Translations under genes and position numbers: made by a program
The notes under the pieces: model-generated
What the model was told of the DNA's origin: nothing
Seen by the model: the letters and a program-made list of their open reading frames with translations, nothing else
Database searches by the model: none
DNA from: Flagellimonas_B algarum
GTDB taxonomy: Bacteria > Bacteroidota > Bacteroidia > Flavobacteriales > Flavobacteriaceae
Length of the DNA: 64,000 nucleotides
Direction of reading: 5' to 3'
Assembly (NCBI RefSeq): GCF_040513375.1
Contig: NZ_JBEVTG010000002.1
Span: forward strand, 372,001-436,000
Shown here: one piece after another, positions 1 to 7,313 of the stretch
Layout: each line of letters begins with the position of its first letter
How positions within the stretch are numbered: position 1 is the stretch's first letter

Positions 1-951
1 CTGAAGCGGTGCAACAGCAATACCCTGTTCTTGATCGACGAATTCGGAACAGGTTCGGATCCCGAATTGGGTGGGGCGCTAGCCGAGGCTTTTCTTGAAG
101 TGTTTTACGAACGGGAAGCCTATGGAGTCATCACCACCCACTATGCGAACCTCAAACTCTTGGCCAACGAATTGCCGCATATGACCAATGCGAACATGCA
201 GTTCGATAACCGTACCTTGGAACCGACCTTCAAGCTCGTCTTGGGTGAAGCGGGCAGTTCGTTCACCTTCGAAGTGGCCCAAAAGAACGGCATCCCCTAT
301 TCGCTGATCAATAAGGCCAAAAAGAAGATCGACCGGGGCAAGGTGCGTTTCGATGCTACCATTTCGAAGTTGCAGAAAGAACGGTCGAAAATGTCACAGA
401 CCGAGTCGCGCCTGCAAGACGAGGAGACCAAGGCCAAGCAAGAAGCGGCCCGGCTAGAAAAGCTGAACGCCAAGATCAAATCGAAGTTGGAGAACTACCA
501 GGAACTCTACGACCACAACCAACGTATGATCCATTTGGGAAACAAGGTCAACGATGCCGCGGAGCGCTATTTCCTTGACAATAAAAAGCGACCCTTGATC
601 TCGGAATTGCTCCGTATCGTAGAGACGGAGAACAGCAAGCGCAAAAAAAGCTCGGCCAAGGAGGCCAAGGCCAAAAAAGCGGTCAAGAAACAAACAGCGA
701 ACGAGCTGGAACAAAAGATCGTCAAGGTGCGCCAAGAAAAGGCGGTCAAAAAGAAAAAGGCAGTACAAGCCGAAAAAGCGAAACCCAGACCGGTGTTCAA
801 GCTCGGGGATCGGGTGCGCATGCACGACGGGAAGGCCGTCGGTAGCATCGATGTGTTGGAAAAAGGAAAAGCCGTAGTGAACTACGGCTTGTTTACCACC
901 CAAGTGAGTGTGGATTTGCTGGAATTGGTCGAGGCCGGCCCAAAAAAATAA
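1..951 (+). CDS. mutS2: MutS2-family DNA mismatch/recombination ATPase, 3' part
   Basis: The reading frame is open from base 1, so the gene begins upstream of the window. The visible part opens with the Walker B region of the MutS ATPase (LFLIDEFGTGSDPELGG) followed by the conserved THYANLK stretch. Next comes a long charged coiled coil (about residues 105-190 of the visible part), a lysine-rich linker, and a small KOW-like beta domain near the end (FKLGDRVRMHDGKAVG). The protein stops there, with no C-terminal Smr nuclease domain as in Firmicutes MutS2. I recall the same architecture in other Flavobacteriaceae, so this is probably not a truncation. MutS2 acts on branched DNA and recombination intermediates, or on stalled ribosomes in some bacteria. 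The gene is convergent with the next lipoprotein gene, with 14 bases between. Confidence 0.9.
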   Translation: MKRCNSNTLFLIDEFGTGSDPELGGALAEAFLEVFYEREAYGVITTHYANLKLLANELPHMTNANMQFDNRTLEPTFKLVLGEAGSSFTFEVAQKNGIPYSLINKAKKKIDRGKVRFDATISKLQKERSKMSQTESRLQDEETKAKQEAARLEKLNAKIKSKLENYQELYDHNQRMIHLGNKVNDAAERYFLDNKKRPLISELLRIVETENSKRKKSSAKEAKAKKAVKKQTANELEQKIVKVRQEKAVKKKKAVQAEKAKPRPVFKLGDRVRMHDGKAVGSIDVLEKGKAVVNYGLFTTQVSVDLLELVEAGPKK

Positions 952-965
952 GCCTGCCCTACGAA

Positions 966-1343
966 TCAGTTTTTCACACCCGTCCAGGTGCCGTTCTGCC
1001 CCCTGCGGTTGTCGACCCAGGTACCCGCTGCTTCATTGGTTTCTTCCAACTGCCCAACGAATTCGCGGTCTTCGGAATTGCCCAAGGTTGCGGAAAGACT
1101 GCCATTATCGGCCACTCGACCCCTGATATCGGCCGAATCGGAGGTGAAGGAAGACGTGGCCGTGCCGGTCACATTACCGGTCGAACTCACATTGACGGTC
1201 CAGACTCCGCGGTCACCGCCGGAGTAGGTGCCACTCCAGCTTCCGACCAGGCTGGGATCGATTTCAGTGCCTTCATCATCCTTCGAACAGGAGGTGGCAA
1301 TTAGCAATAATACAAGTGCGGGTAAATACAGTAGTTTTCTCAT
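966..1343 (-). CDS. small secreted lipoprotein, unknown function
   Basis: A 125-residue protein with a lipoprotein signal: MRK, a hydrophobic run, then the lipobox IATSC followed by SKDDEG, which is typical of Bacteroidota lipoproteins. The mature part is rich in Gly, Ser and Thr with alternating hydrophobic residues (GSWSGTYSGG, GTWVDNRRGQ), suggesting a small all-beta domain. Similar short lipoproteins are often lipocalin-like, but no family is certain here. It lies downstream of a run of minus-strand envelope genes with a 35-base gap and may be the last member of that run. Function is not assigned. Confidence 0.75.
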   Translation of the reverse strand: MRKLLYLPALVLLLIATSCSKDDEGTEIDPSLVGSWSGTYSGGDRGVWTVNVSSTGNVTGTATSSFTSDSADIRGRVADNGSLSATLGNSEDREFVGQLEETNEAAGTWVDNRRGQNGTWTGVKN

Positions 1344-1378
1344 TGTTTTGGTTTTTAGAATGCTATTTTTTTTTGGAT

Positions 1379-3304
1379 TCAGTTACTTGATTTCGAAGCG
1401 ATGATCGCTTGCATTTTTTGAATGGCCCGTGCATAGTAGGCGTTGTATTTCGCCAGGTTCTCTTCGGACGGATTCGACACTATTTCAGAGAGGTAAGGCA
1501 TATCGGCAAATTTGAAATGCGGATTTTCCAAGTCTTTTTCCTGCATTAGGGTCTGCAGCGTCCGCATCTTTTCCCGGTTATCGGTGATTTGGTCCAAACC
1601 ATATTGCTTGGCGAGCAGTTCGTTCAGGGGCCTGGCCGTTGTCGTTTTGCTTTGGGGGGCTACGGATACGGTTTCCACCTCGAAGTACTCGGGGCGGAAT
1701 GCAGGGTTGACTTCAGCCAAGGCTTCTTGCATGCGGTTCATCGTCGACTGCATGCGCGCGAGTTCTTGCGATAGATCGTTCGCATTGATGCCTACCGCGG
1801 TATTGATGAAAGAGAACGGTTCTTGGCCCTGGTAGGCTTCCCAGGCCACCCCGACGATGCGTTGGTAATCGTTGACCCGCATTTGGTCGGGGGCCACGGC
1901 AATGGCCATGCCATCGCCATTCCCCGATGGCAGGATGTAATCGCCTTTATCGACCGTGCCCAATACTTTTACCGGAACCTGCCCGATAAAAGCGACGCGC
2001 TTGTACAGGTGTTCTTCATGTTGTAGCGGCATGGCCCCGGTGACGATCGGGTTGTGCGAGATGACCATGAAGCGTTCCGCATCCAAAAAGGTGGTGGAAA
2101 TTTCACCGGCCCGCACCCCAACGACCTCTCCATAGGTCAAGGTCTCTTTTGGGTCGTATTTTTTCAGCCATTCGGCATAATCGGCACCGCCCGATTCAAA
2201 GGCCGTACCGCGATTGATCTCGTTGTAGGCGATGGTGAGCGAAATCTGAAAGCCTTGGATCAATAGGGAAAAACCTGACCAAGCCGCATCATCACAGTCC
2301 CCCAAAACAGCCACACCCCCGATACAAGCCGCGAGGTTGGTCCCGAAAGTGGCCGAAGCTTCCAGCAGGTCCATATATTCCAAAAGCAAGTTTAAGGAAT
2401 AGTCGTTGTTCAAATAAATGTCAAAGGCACCCGGAGCATCGGCAGGGGGAGCCGTATCATCATCTTCCTGATCTTTGGCTTCGTCTTCGGACGGTTCGCT
2501 ATCCAACAAGACCTCCAGAATGAAATTCTGACTGACGTCGCTGAAGGCCTGAAAGCCTTCGATACGGCCGATGGGTTCGTTTTGGGCATTCCAGAACGAC
2601 ATGAAGTTATGTTCCCTGGTGGGAGTGTCCCGATTCAATTGAATGGCCACCCCATGCGCACTGCCCGTGACCAATAACGGATACGAATCGATATCCTCTT
2701 GTAGCGTGCTTTCCATGGTAGTCTCGATGATCACCCGATCTCTAAACTCGGCATCGTCTTCAACCCGTAACCGATTCAGACGGGTGTTCTGGTCTACGAT
2801 CACATCGCCCGTAAACCAAGCCGTGCGTTGGTTGTTGACATTCAAATCATTGTTCAGGTCGGTAATGCCATCGGCGATCAGGTTGCGGTGGCGCACATAA
2901 GGCACATAGGTCAACGGCTGTCTACTGAAAGGCGTGAAATTACTTCCTGCTTGTAAATCGATATCCACCTCCAGGGTTTTGGCCCCATCCCAATTGATCA
3001 AATCAAAGCTGGCGAGCCCTTGCCCGGTGGGTTGACCTTGGCCGATGGTCAGGTTGATCGTGCCATAGGCATCCGTACGGGTATCTTGGGTCTCTTGGTA
3101 ATCGATGTTCCCGAAAGTGTCGATCAAAGTAAATCGAATGCGAAGGTCTTGGTTGGGAATGTTGTTCGAAGGCACATCTACGCCGGGTATCTCATCCGGA
3201 TTGTTATCGACCAAGACCGCTTGATAGGTAATGCCCTCGACCTGGGTCCATCCCAGAAGGGGAAGCGCCCATAGGCATGCGATCAAAAAGTACTGCTTTT
3301 TCAT
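1379..3304 (-). CDS. large secreted protein with a GADYAEW (peptidase G2-like) region
   Basis: A 641-residue protein. I chose the ATG encoding MKKQYFLIACLW because it begins a clean signal peptide (cleavage near GWTQ). The N-terminal third (QAVLVDNNPDEIPG... to about residue 140) resembles the beta-sandwich start seen in many Flavobacteria surface proteins. The middle holds an acidic Asp/Glu stretch. Around residue 370 the segment GGADYAEWLKKYDP is followed by a GDYILPSGNGDG region, which recalls the C-terminal domain of phage-tail-like and peptidase G2-type proteins; that comparison is from memory. The C-terminus is predicted coiled coil. It has one base between it and the upstream barrel gene, so it is co-transcribed with it. 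No enzymatic function is claimed. Confidence 0.75.
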   Translation of the reverse strand: MKKQYFLIACLWALPLLGWTQVEGITYQAVLVDNNPDEIPGVDVPSNNIPNQDLRIRFTLIDTFGNIDYQETQDTRTDAYGTINLTIGQGQPTGQGLASFDLINWDGAKTLEVDIDLQAGSNFTPFSRQPLTYVPYVRHRNLIADGITDLNNDLNVNNQRTAWFTGDVIVDQNTRLNRLRVEDDAEFRDRVIIETTMESTLQEDIDSYPLLVTGSAHGVAIQLNRDTPTREHNFMSFWNAQNEPIGRIEGFQAFSDVSQNFILEVLLDSEPSEDEAKDQEDDDTAPPADAPGAFDIYLNNDYSLNLLLEYMDLLEASATFGTNLAACIGGVAVLGDCDDAAWSGFSLLIQGFQISLTIAYNEINRGTAFESGGADYAEWLKKYDPKETLTYGEVVGVRAGEISTTFLDAERFMVISHNPIVTGAMPLQHEEHLYKRVAFIGQVPVKVLGTVDKGDYILPSGNGDGMAIAVAPDQMRVNDYQRIVGVAWEAYQGQEPFSFINTAVGINANDLSQELARMQSTMNRMQEALAEVNPAFRPEYFEVETVSVAPQSKTTTARPLNELLAKQYGLDQITDNREKMRTLQTLMQEKDLENPHFKFADMPYLSEIVSNPSEENLAKYNAYYARAIQKMQAIIASKSSN

Positions 3305-3305
3305 A

Positions 3306-3962
3306 TTAGAACGATTTAAAGGCACAATTACAGCCGGGCAATTGGATGACGATGCCCAAACCGACGGCGTGCATGTTGATACTTAGTTTTTCATTATCCT
3401 CAGGGCGTGCGTTGGCCAATGCGAAACTCCGCCCGTAGTGGTAGCTCAAATAAAGTGCGGCTTTGTTCGAAATGGGGTATTGCACCCCTAGTCCCAAGCG
3501 CGGCACCCATAGCAAGGCATCGAATTCATCTTCACCCGACAGATTGAACACCTGGTTGTTCAAAATCTGGGTCCCCCGAACCAGGTACTCCAAAGAAACC
3601 GTGGGCTTGAGGTAGAATTCAAAGGCCTTCGACCTGCTGAAATAGTAGACCATGCCGGTTTGTAGGCCGGCGTAGCTGACATTCCACTCGAAGTAATTAT
3701 CCAATAGGGCATCACTGGCCACAGCCCCGTAGGTGTTCAGAACGGCACCCAGCAGGATGTTGACCTTATCCCCCGGCAGTTGAAAGGCATAGCCGGCGTT
3801 CAGGTAGGAAGCGCCATTGGACTGTAGGTTTTCCAAGGTGCCCCCGGCGGAATTTTCATAATCGAAACTAGAGATCACTTGCCCCCATTCGGCATACAGC
3901 TGTTGAGATCGAAGCCCTTGTGACAAAGCCACCAAAGCGACGAATAGCAATAAACGGCTCAT
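3306..3962 (-). CDS. outer-membrane beta-barrel protein
   Basis: A 218-residue protein with a signal peptide (MSRLLLFVALVALSQG, cleavage near LRSQ) and a mature chain made of alternating amphipathic strands (YLNAGYAFQL, AGLQTGMVYYF, GLGVQYPI, LYLSYHYGRSFA). It ends in ...CAFKSF, a terminal aromatic residue common in outer-membrane barrels. The length fits an 8-stranded barrel. Its start codon overlaps the stop of the T9SS-tailed gene upstream in an ATGA quartet, and the next gene starts after one base. The three genes therefore form a tight operon that probably makes one surface-associated unit. The specific role is unknown. Confidence 0.8.
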   Translation of the reverse strand: MSRLLLFVALVALSQGLRSQQLYAEWGQVISSFDYENSAGGTLENLQSNGASYLNAGYAFQLPGDKVNILLGAVLNTYGAVASDALLDNYFEWNVSYAGLQTGMVYYFSRSKAFEFYLKPTVSLEYLVRGTQILNNQVFNLSGEDEFDALLWVPRLGLGVQYPISNKAALYLSYHYGRSFALANARPEDNEKLSINMHAVGLGIVIQLPGCNCAFKSF

Positions 3963-4447
3963 CGCTTGATCAATTGGGCCACTGTTTGCTGGGTCCCTGA
4001 ACGGAGCCTAAGGAAATAGGACCCTTGCGGTAACCCCAATAAGGGTATGGTCAGTTGGGTACTGGCATCAAAATCTTCGGTACGTATGAGGCGGCCGCTG
4101 ATATCGAAAAGTTCCATGGCGATCGCTTCCTCAAGCTGCTGTTCGAGGTTGACAATGACGCCGTTGGTAAACGGATTCGGATAGACCACCACTTCCAAGA
4201 CATTGGGGTCACCCCCCAACACGATGGCCGGTAAGGCTTGGATATACCCTTGTCGTAGTTCGTTGTTTTCGACCGGAAAGGTTCCGATCACGCTATGTTG
4301 GCCGATACTCTGTTGGATGAAGTAGGTTCCGGCAGCTGAGGTTACCGTTTGGCTGTTTCCGGCCGAGGCCAACATTTGGCGTTGTAATTCTTGGCTTTGC
4401 ATCCCTTGTATCCATACCAAGGCAAGCAAAAGTATGCTCGTTTTCAT
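3959..4447 (-). CDS. secreted protein with T9SS type A C-terminal sorting domain
   Basis: A 162-residue protein. The start is the ATG of MKTSILLLALVW, which gives a proper signal peptide; an upstream in-frame ATG would add 19 charged residues before it. The last roughly 75 residues form the type A sorting domain of the type IX secretion system: VYPNPFTNGV, ELFDISGRLI, LPQGSYFLRL and a basic end (LIKR). The passenger is very short (about 60 residues, SAAGTYFIQQSIGQHSVIG), similar to the small T9SS-tailed proteins common in gliding Flavobacteria. It is the first gene of a three-gene operon with the barrel and the 641-residue secreted protein. Confidence 0.88.
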   Translation of the reverse strand: MKTSILLLALVWIQGMQSQELQRQMLASAGNSQTVTSAAGTYFIQQSIGQHSVIGTFPVENNELRQGYIQALPAIVLGGDPNVLEVVVYPNPFTNGVIVNLEQQLEEAIAMELFDISGRLIRTEDFDASTQLTIPLLGLPQGSYFLRLRSGTQQTVAQLIKR

Positions 4448-4577
4448 CGGTATTGCTTTAATGGTTATACTTGAGAGGACCGCATCTGGTCTGGTTCGAC
4501 CCACGTGCCGTGTTGAAAAGCGACCGATGCCAAGTTGTTGAATCTACAACTTAAAGCACCAGCCGCTAATACAACCA

Positions 4578-5129
4578 TTAAAGCCTCGTTATGGTGTAAG
4601 TCACCACTGATGTTTGGCCGGGAGTGTCCGAAAACGTGAGTTCAACATCTTGGGTACCCGTAATGGCAGCCAAGGTAAAAGTACTTGACTCGTCACCTTG
4701 GAACTGCGAAAAACCGCCTCCATCATTTTCGTCCAATTCGCCAGCGCAGGTAATACTGCTATTGCTCAATTGATCCTCAGGTACGGTAAAGGTTGCCTCA
4801 CCGGTCAACTGGGTGTCGTTTTGCCCTACGCTAATGGCTTCATCCATAACCGTAGACCATAGTACTCTGGTGTCAACAGTAGTTCCAATGGTCAACGATG
4901 TGGTTAAATCACCGTAAATTTCAAGCTCCACATTGTTGGCATCACCTTCCCCTGAGGTATCGGTGGCTTTGATTTTTGTCAGGTTCACTCGAAAACGGAT
5001 GTCCGCTACTTCGACAACAGGCGGTTCTGTTTCATCTTCGTCTTTACTACAAGAAACAGTAGTCATCAGGGTCATGCCCAAGAAGAGTACGGGCAACATT
5101 CTAAGTTTTTGGTTCATTGATTTCATCAT
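4578..5129 (-). CDS. secreted lipoprotein, unknown function
   Basis: A 183-residue lipoprotein: the signal ends in the lipobox TTVSC followed by SKDEDETEPP. The mature part has regular beta-strand character (VELEIYGDLTTSLTIG, TFTVPEDQL, SVVTYTITRL) and many Asp and Thr residues. No family is recognised. Translation could start at residue 1 or at the second Met (MNQKLRM), which gives a cleaner signal. It is separated by 130 bases from the T9SS-tailed gene downstream and has its own promoter element about 25 bases upstream. Confidence 0.75.
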   Translation of the reverse strand: MMKSMNQKLRMLPVLFLGMTLMTTVSCSKDEDETEPPVVEVADIRFRVNLTKIKATDTSGEGDANNVELEIYGDLTTSLTIGTTVDTRVLWSTVMDEAISVGQNDTQLTGEATFTVPEDQLSNSSITCAGELDENDGGGFSQFQGDESSTFTLAAITGTQDVELTFSDTPGQTSVVTYTITRL

Positions 5130-5153
5130 TCTGTTTTTTTAGATTCAACACCC

Positions 5154-5161
5154 CAAAACTA
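5154..5161 (-). promoter_or_regulatory. -7 promoter element for the 183-aa lipoprotein
   Basis: On the minus strand this reads TAGTTTTG, a full match to the Bacteroidota -7 consensus TAnnTTTG, 24 bases upstream of the ATG at 5129. No TTG lies at the expected 17-23 base spacing, so the -33 element is weak or absent. Confidence 0.5.
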
Positions 5162-5432
5162 GAAGCCGAATACGCCCAGTCCTAATTTTCGGCATGGACA
5201 AAGTATGGACAGGACTTTGGTTTTCGGGAAAGAACACCCCTGGACAACAGCTTTTCCGTTGTTTAGAATTAAAAATTTAAGTAATTGATTTTTAATCCTT
5301 TATATTACATTTTATAAGCTCTGAACGAATTATATTCATGGACGAATCAAGGACAAGGTGTTTGATGATGAACAATTGGGCTTAATATCACTGTTCCATA
5401 TTCCGTATCTTAACAATTCAAATCCATCTTCC
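5162..5432. other. divergent intergenic region with GGACA repeats
   Basis: About 270 bases between the minus-strand lipoprotein and the TPR regulator operon, AT-rich towards the plus-strand gene. It contains ATGGACA twice (5194-5200 and 5205-5211, 11 bases apart) and a related pair ATGGACG/AGGACA at about 5338-5355. The nearest -7 candidate for the plus strand is TACATTTT (about 5305-5312), one mismatch from consensus. No small gene or RNA is recognised. Confidence 0.4.
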
Positions 5433-7313
5433 ATGAAGTTCCGATTCATTGTCACTTTGCTCCTATTCCTTTTTATCAAAAGCGTTTTTGCCCAAAACCA
5501 AGAAGAAATCGATAGCCTTTTACAAGTTTATGAGTCGACCACTGAAACTGAAAAGAAAATCAAAACCCTGTTTAGGCTCTATGAGGTTACCGTATATGAT
5601 GATCCGGAAAAGGCGAAGGAGTATCTTGATACCTGTTCGGAGCTATCAACAGCCGCCGAATCCGAATACGGTATTATCCGAAGCGCGATTTGTTATGGAC
5701 ATTATTATGCCCTAATCGGGCAAGTGGACCTAGGGGCGGAATATGACCGGAAAGCCTTAAAACTATCCCATACCTATGACAACGATTTCTTTATCACTTC
5801 CATTCTAAGGAACTTGGCCACTTATGAGGAACACAAAGGGAATTATAAAAGAGCCATCTCCTTAATGGACTCTGCGGCTACCTACCAACTCCAGTACAAG
5901 GATTTCCTTAGATACGGTTCTGCCTTAAATGTGATCGGTTACAATTATTATGAGCTGGGCAATTACCCAAAGGCCATGGAATATTTCAAAAAGGCCATTT
6001 CTACCATGGATACGCTGCCGACCCAAACCTATCACCAGGCAGACACCTACCGAAATATCGGCAATCTAATGTTGGTGCAAAAAGAACACGATCCCGCCTT
6101 GGAAGCCTTCGAGGCTGCCATGGCTACCTATATAGCAACCGACGATCACTTGTATCAGGCCACGACCCTTATGGATATAGGCAACGTCCATAAACTGAAA
6201 AAAGACTACGACAAGGCGATCGAATTTCACAATAGGTGCCTTGAAATCGCTGAAACCCATGGTTTTCCCACCCAGGTTGTTTACGCTTACTACGAACTTG
6301 GAGCTGCTTTTTTGGAAAAAAAAGAATACGAAACGGCCATTTCCTATTATAACAAATGCTTAAACCAAGATTTGACGGATGTTTCCGAAATCAACCAAAT
6401 CGCTTTTTTATTGGATCTGGGCCACACCCATACCCTGAACAATGAATGGACTCAAGGGCTTGAATACCTAAATGCTTCGGTCCATAAAGCGGATTCCTTA
6501 AAGCTCCTGAAAAAACTGAAAGAGGCTTTGGCCATTCGAAGCCTTAACTATGAAAAGCAAGGGGACCTAAGGAAATCATTGGTGGACTTAAAACGCTCCC
6601 AAAAAATCAATGATAGCGCCTTTACAATGGAAAAGGCCAAACAGATGAACAAATTGCAAGTCGTTTATGAGACGGAACGAAAGGAAGCTGAAATCGCAAT
6701 ACAGCAAGAAGAGATCAACACTTTAAATGAAAAGTCCCGGGCCGATAACCTGCAAAAAGGATTATACGCTGGAGGTATGGGCTCTGCCCTAGCCTTATCG
6801 GGACTGCTTGTCTTCGGGTTTCGTCAGCGGATGAAAAAGAACCGTATCGCCCGTGAAAAACAGGAAGAAATCTATAGACAAGAAATCGCACACAAGAAAA
6901 AGGAACTGGCGAGCCAGACCTTACATTTGGTGCAGAAAAACACCTTTTTAGACGAACTCAAGGAGAATTTGGAAAACCTCAAAAACTCGCCCGATAAGTT
7001 TAAAATGGAGTTCCGCCGCATTGTGATGTTGCTGAAAAAGGAAAAGGCCTCCGACAAGGATTGGGAGACCTTCAAAACCTACTTTTCAGAGGTGCACAAC
7101 GACTTTGATCAAAAGTTGAAGACGCTCTATGCCGATATTTCGGAGAAGGAAATCCGCCTGGCGGCCTTTTTACGAATGAACTTGACCACCAAAGAAATCG
7201 CGGCCACCTTAAACGTTTTGCCCGATAGCATTTTGAAATCAAAGTACCGGCTCAAAAAGAAATTGGGCCTGGACAAAGAAACCGATTTAACCTCATATCT
7301 GAACACATTATGA
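5433..7313 (+). CDS. membrane-spanning TPR sensor with cytoplasmic helix-turn-helix (copy 1)
   Basis: A 626-residue protein starting at MKFRFIVTLLL, which begins a signal peptide. Residues about 25-415 are tetratricopeptide-like repeats (YYELGNYPKAMEYFKKA is one). A single transmembrane helix follows (about 443-462, GGMGSALALSGLLVFGF), then a basic stop-transfer stretch, a coiled coil (about 465-525), and a LuxR/GerE-like helix-turn-helix (about 570-615: EKEIRLAAFLRMNLTTKEIA, then RLKKKLGL). The inferred topology is periplasmic TPR sensor and cytoplasmic DNA-binding domain, a one-component transmembrane regulator. It is the first of three tandem paralogues. Its stop overlaps the next start in an ATGA quartet. 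Ligand and targets are unknown. Confidence 0.88.
   Translation: MKFRFIVTLLLFLFIKSVFAQNQEEIDSLLQVYESTTETEKKIKTLFRLYEVTVYDDPEKAKEYLDTCSELSTAAESEYGIIRSAICYGHYYALIGQVDLGAEYDRKALKLSHTYDNDFFITSILRNLATYEEHKGNYKRAISLMDSAATYQLQYKDFLRYGSALNVIGYNYYELGNYPKAMEYFKKAISTMDTLPTQTYHQADTYRNIGNLMLVQKEHDPALEAFEAAMATYIATDDHLYQATTLMDIGNVHKLKKDYDKAIEFHNRCLEIAETHGFPTQVVYAYYELGAAFLEKKEYETAISYYNKCLNQDLTDVSEINQIAFLLDLGHTHTLNNEWTQGLEYLNASVHKADSLKLLKKLKEALAIRSLNYEKQGDLRKSLVDLKRSQKINDSAFTMEKAKQMNKLQVVYETERKEAEIAIQQEEINTLNEKSRADNLQKGLYAGGMGSALALSGLLVFGFRQRMKKNRIAREKQEEIYRQEIAHKKKELASQTLHLVQKNTFLDELKENLENLKNSPDKFKMEFRRIVMLLKKEKASDKDWETFKTYFSEVHNDFDQKLKTLYADISEKEIRLAAFLRMNLTTKEIAATLNVLPDSILKSKYRLKKKLGLDKETDLTSYLNTL
6726..7024 (+). 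repeat. near-identical segment, copy in first TPR-HTH gene
   Basis: These 299 bases match 8585-8883 with an offset of 1859. By eye I see a single substitution (G at 6800, A at 8659). They encode the transmembrane helix and coiled coil. The surrounding 5' halves are strongly diverged, and differences reappear from 7025 onward. Confidence 0.85.

Noticed and set aside
454..903. 149-codon minus-strand frame within mutS2
   Set aside because: Reverse reading of the lysine-rich coiled-coil region; phenylalanine- and leucine-rich with no family pattern.
4532..4552. AAGTTGT/ACAACTT hairpin between the lipoprotein and T9SS-tailed genes
   Set aside because: Only A/T-rich seven-base arms, no T-tract and no -7 element nearby; could be chance.
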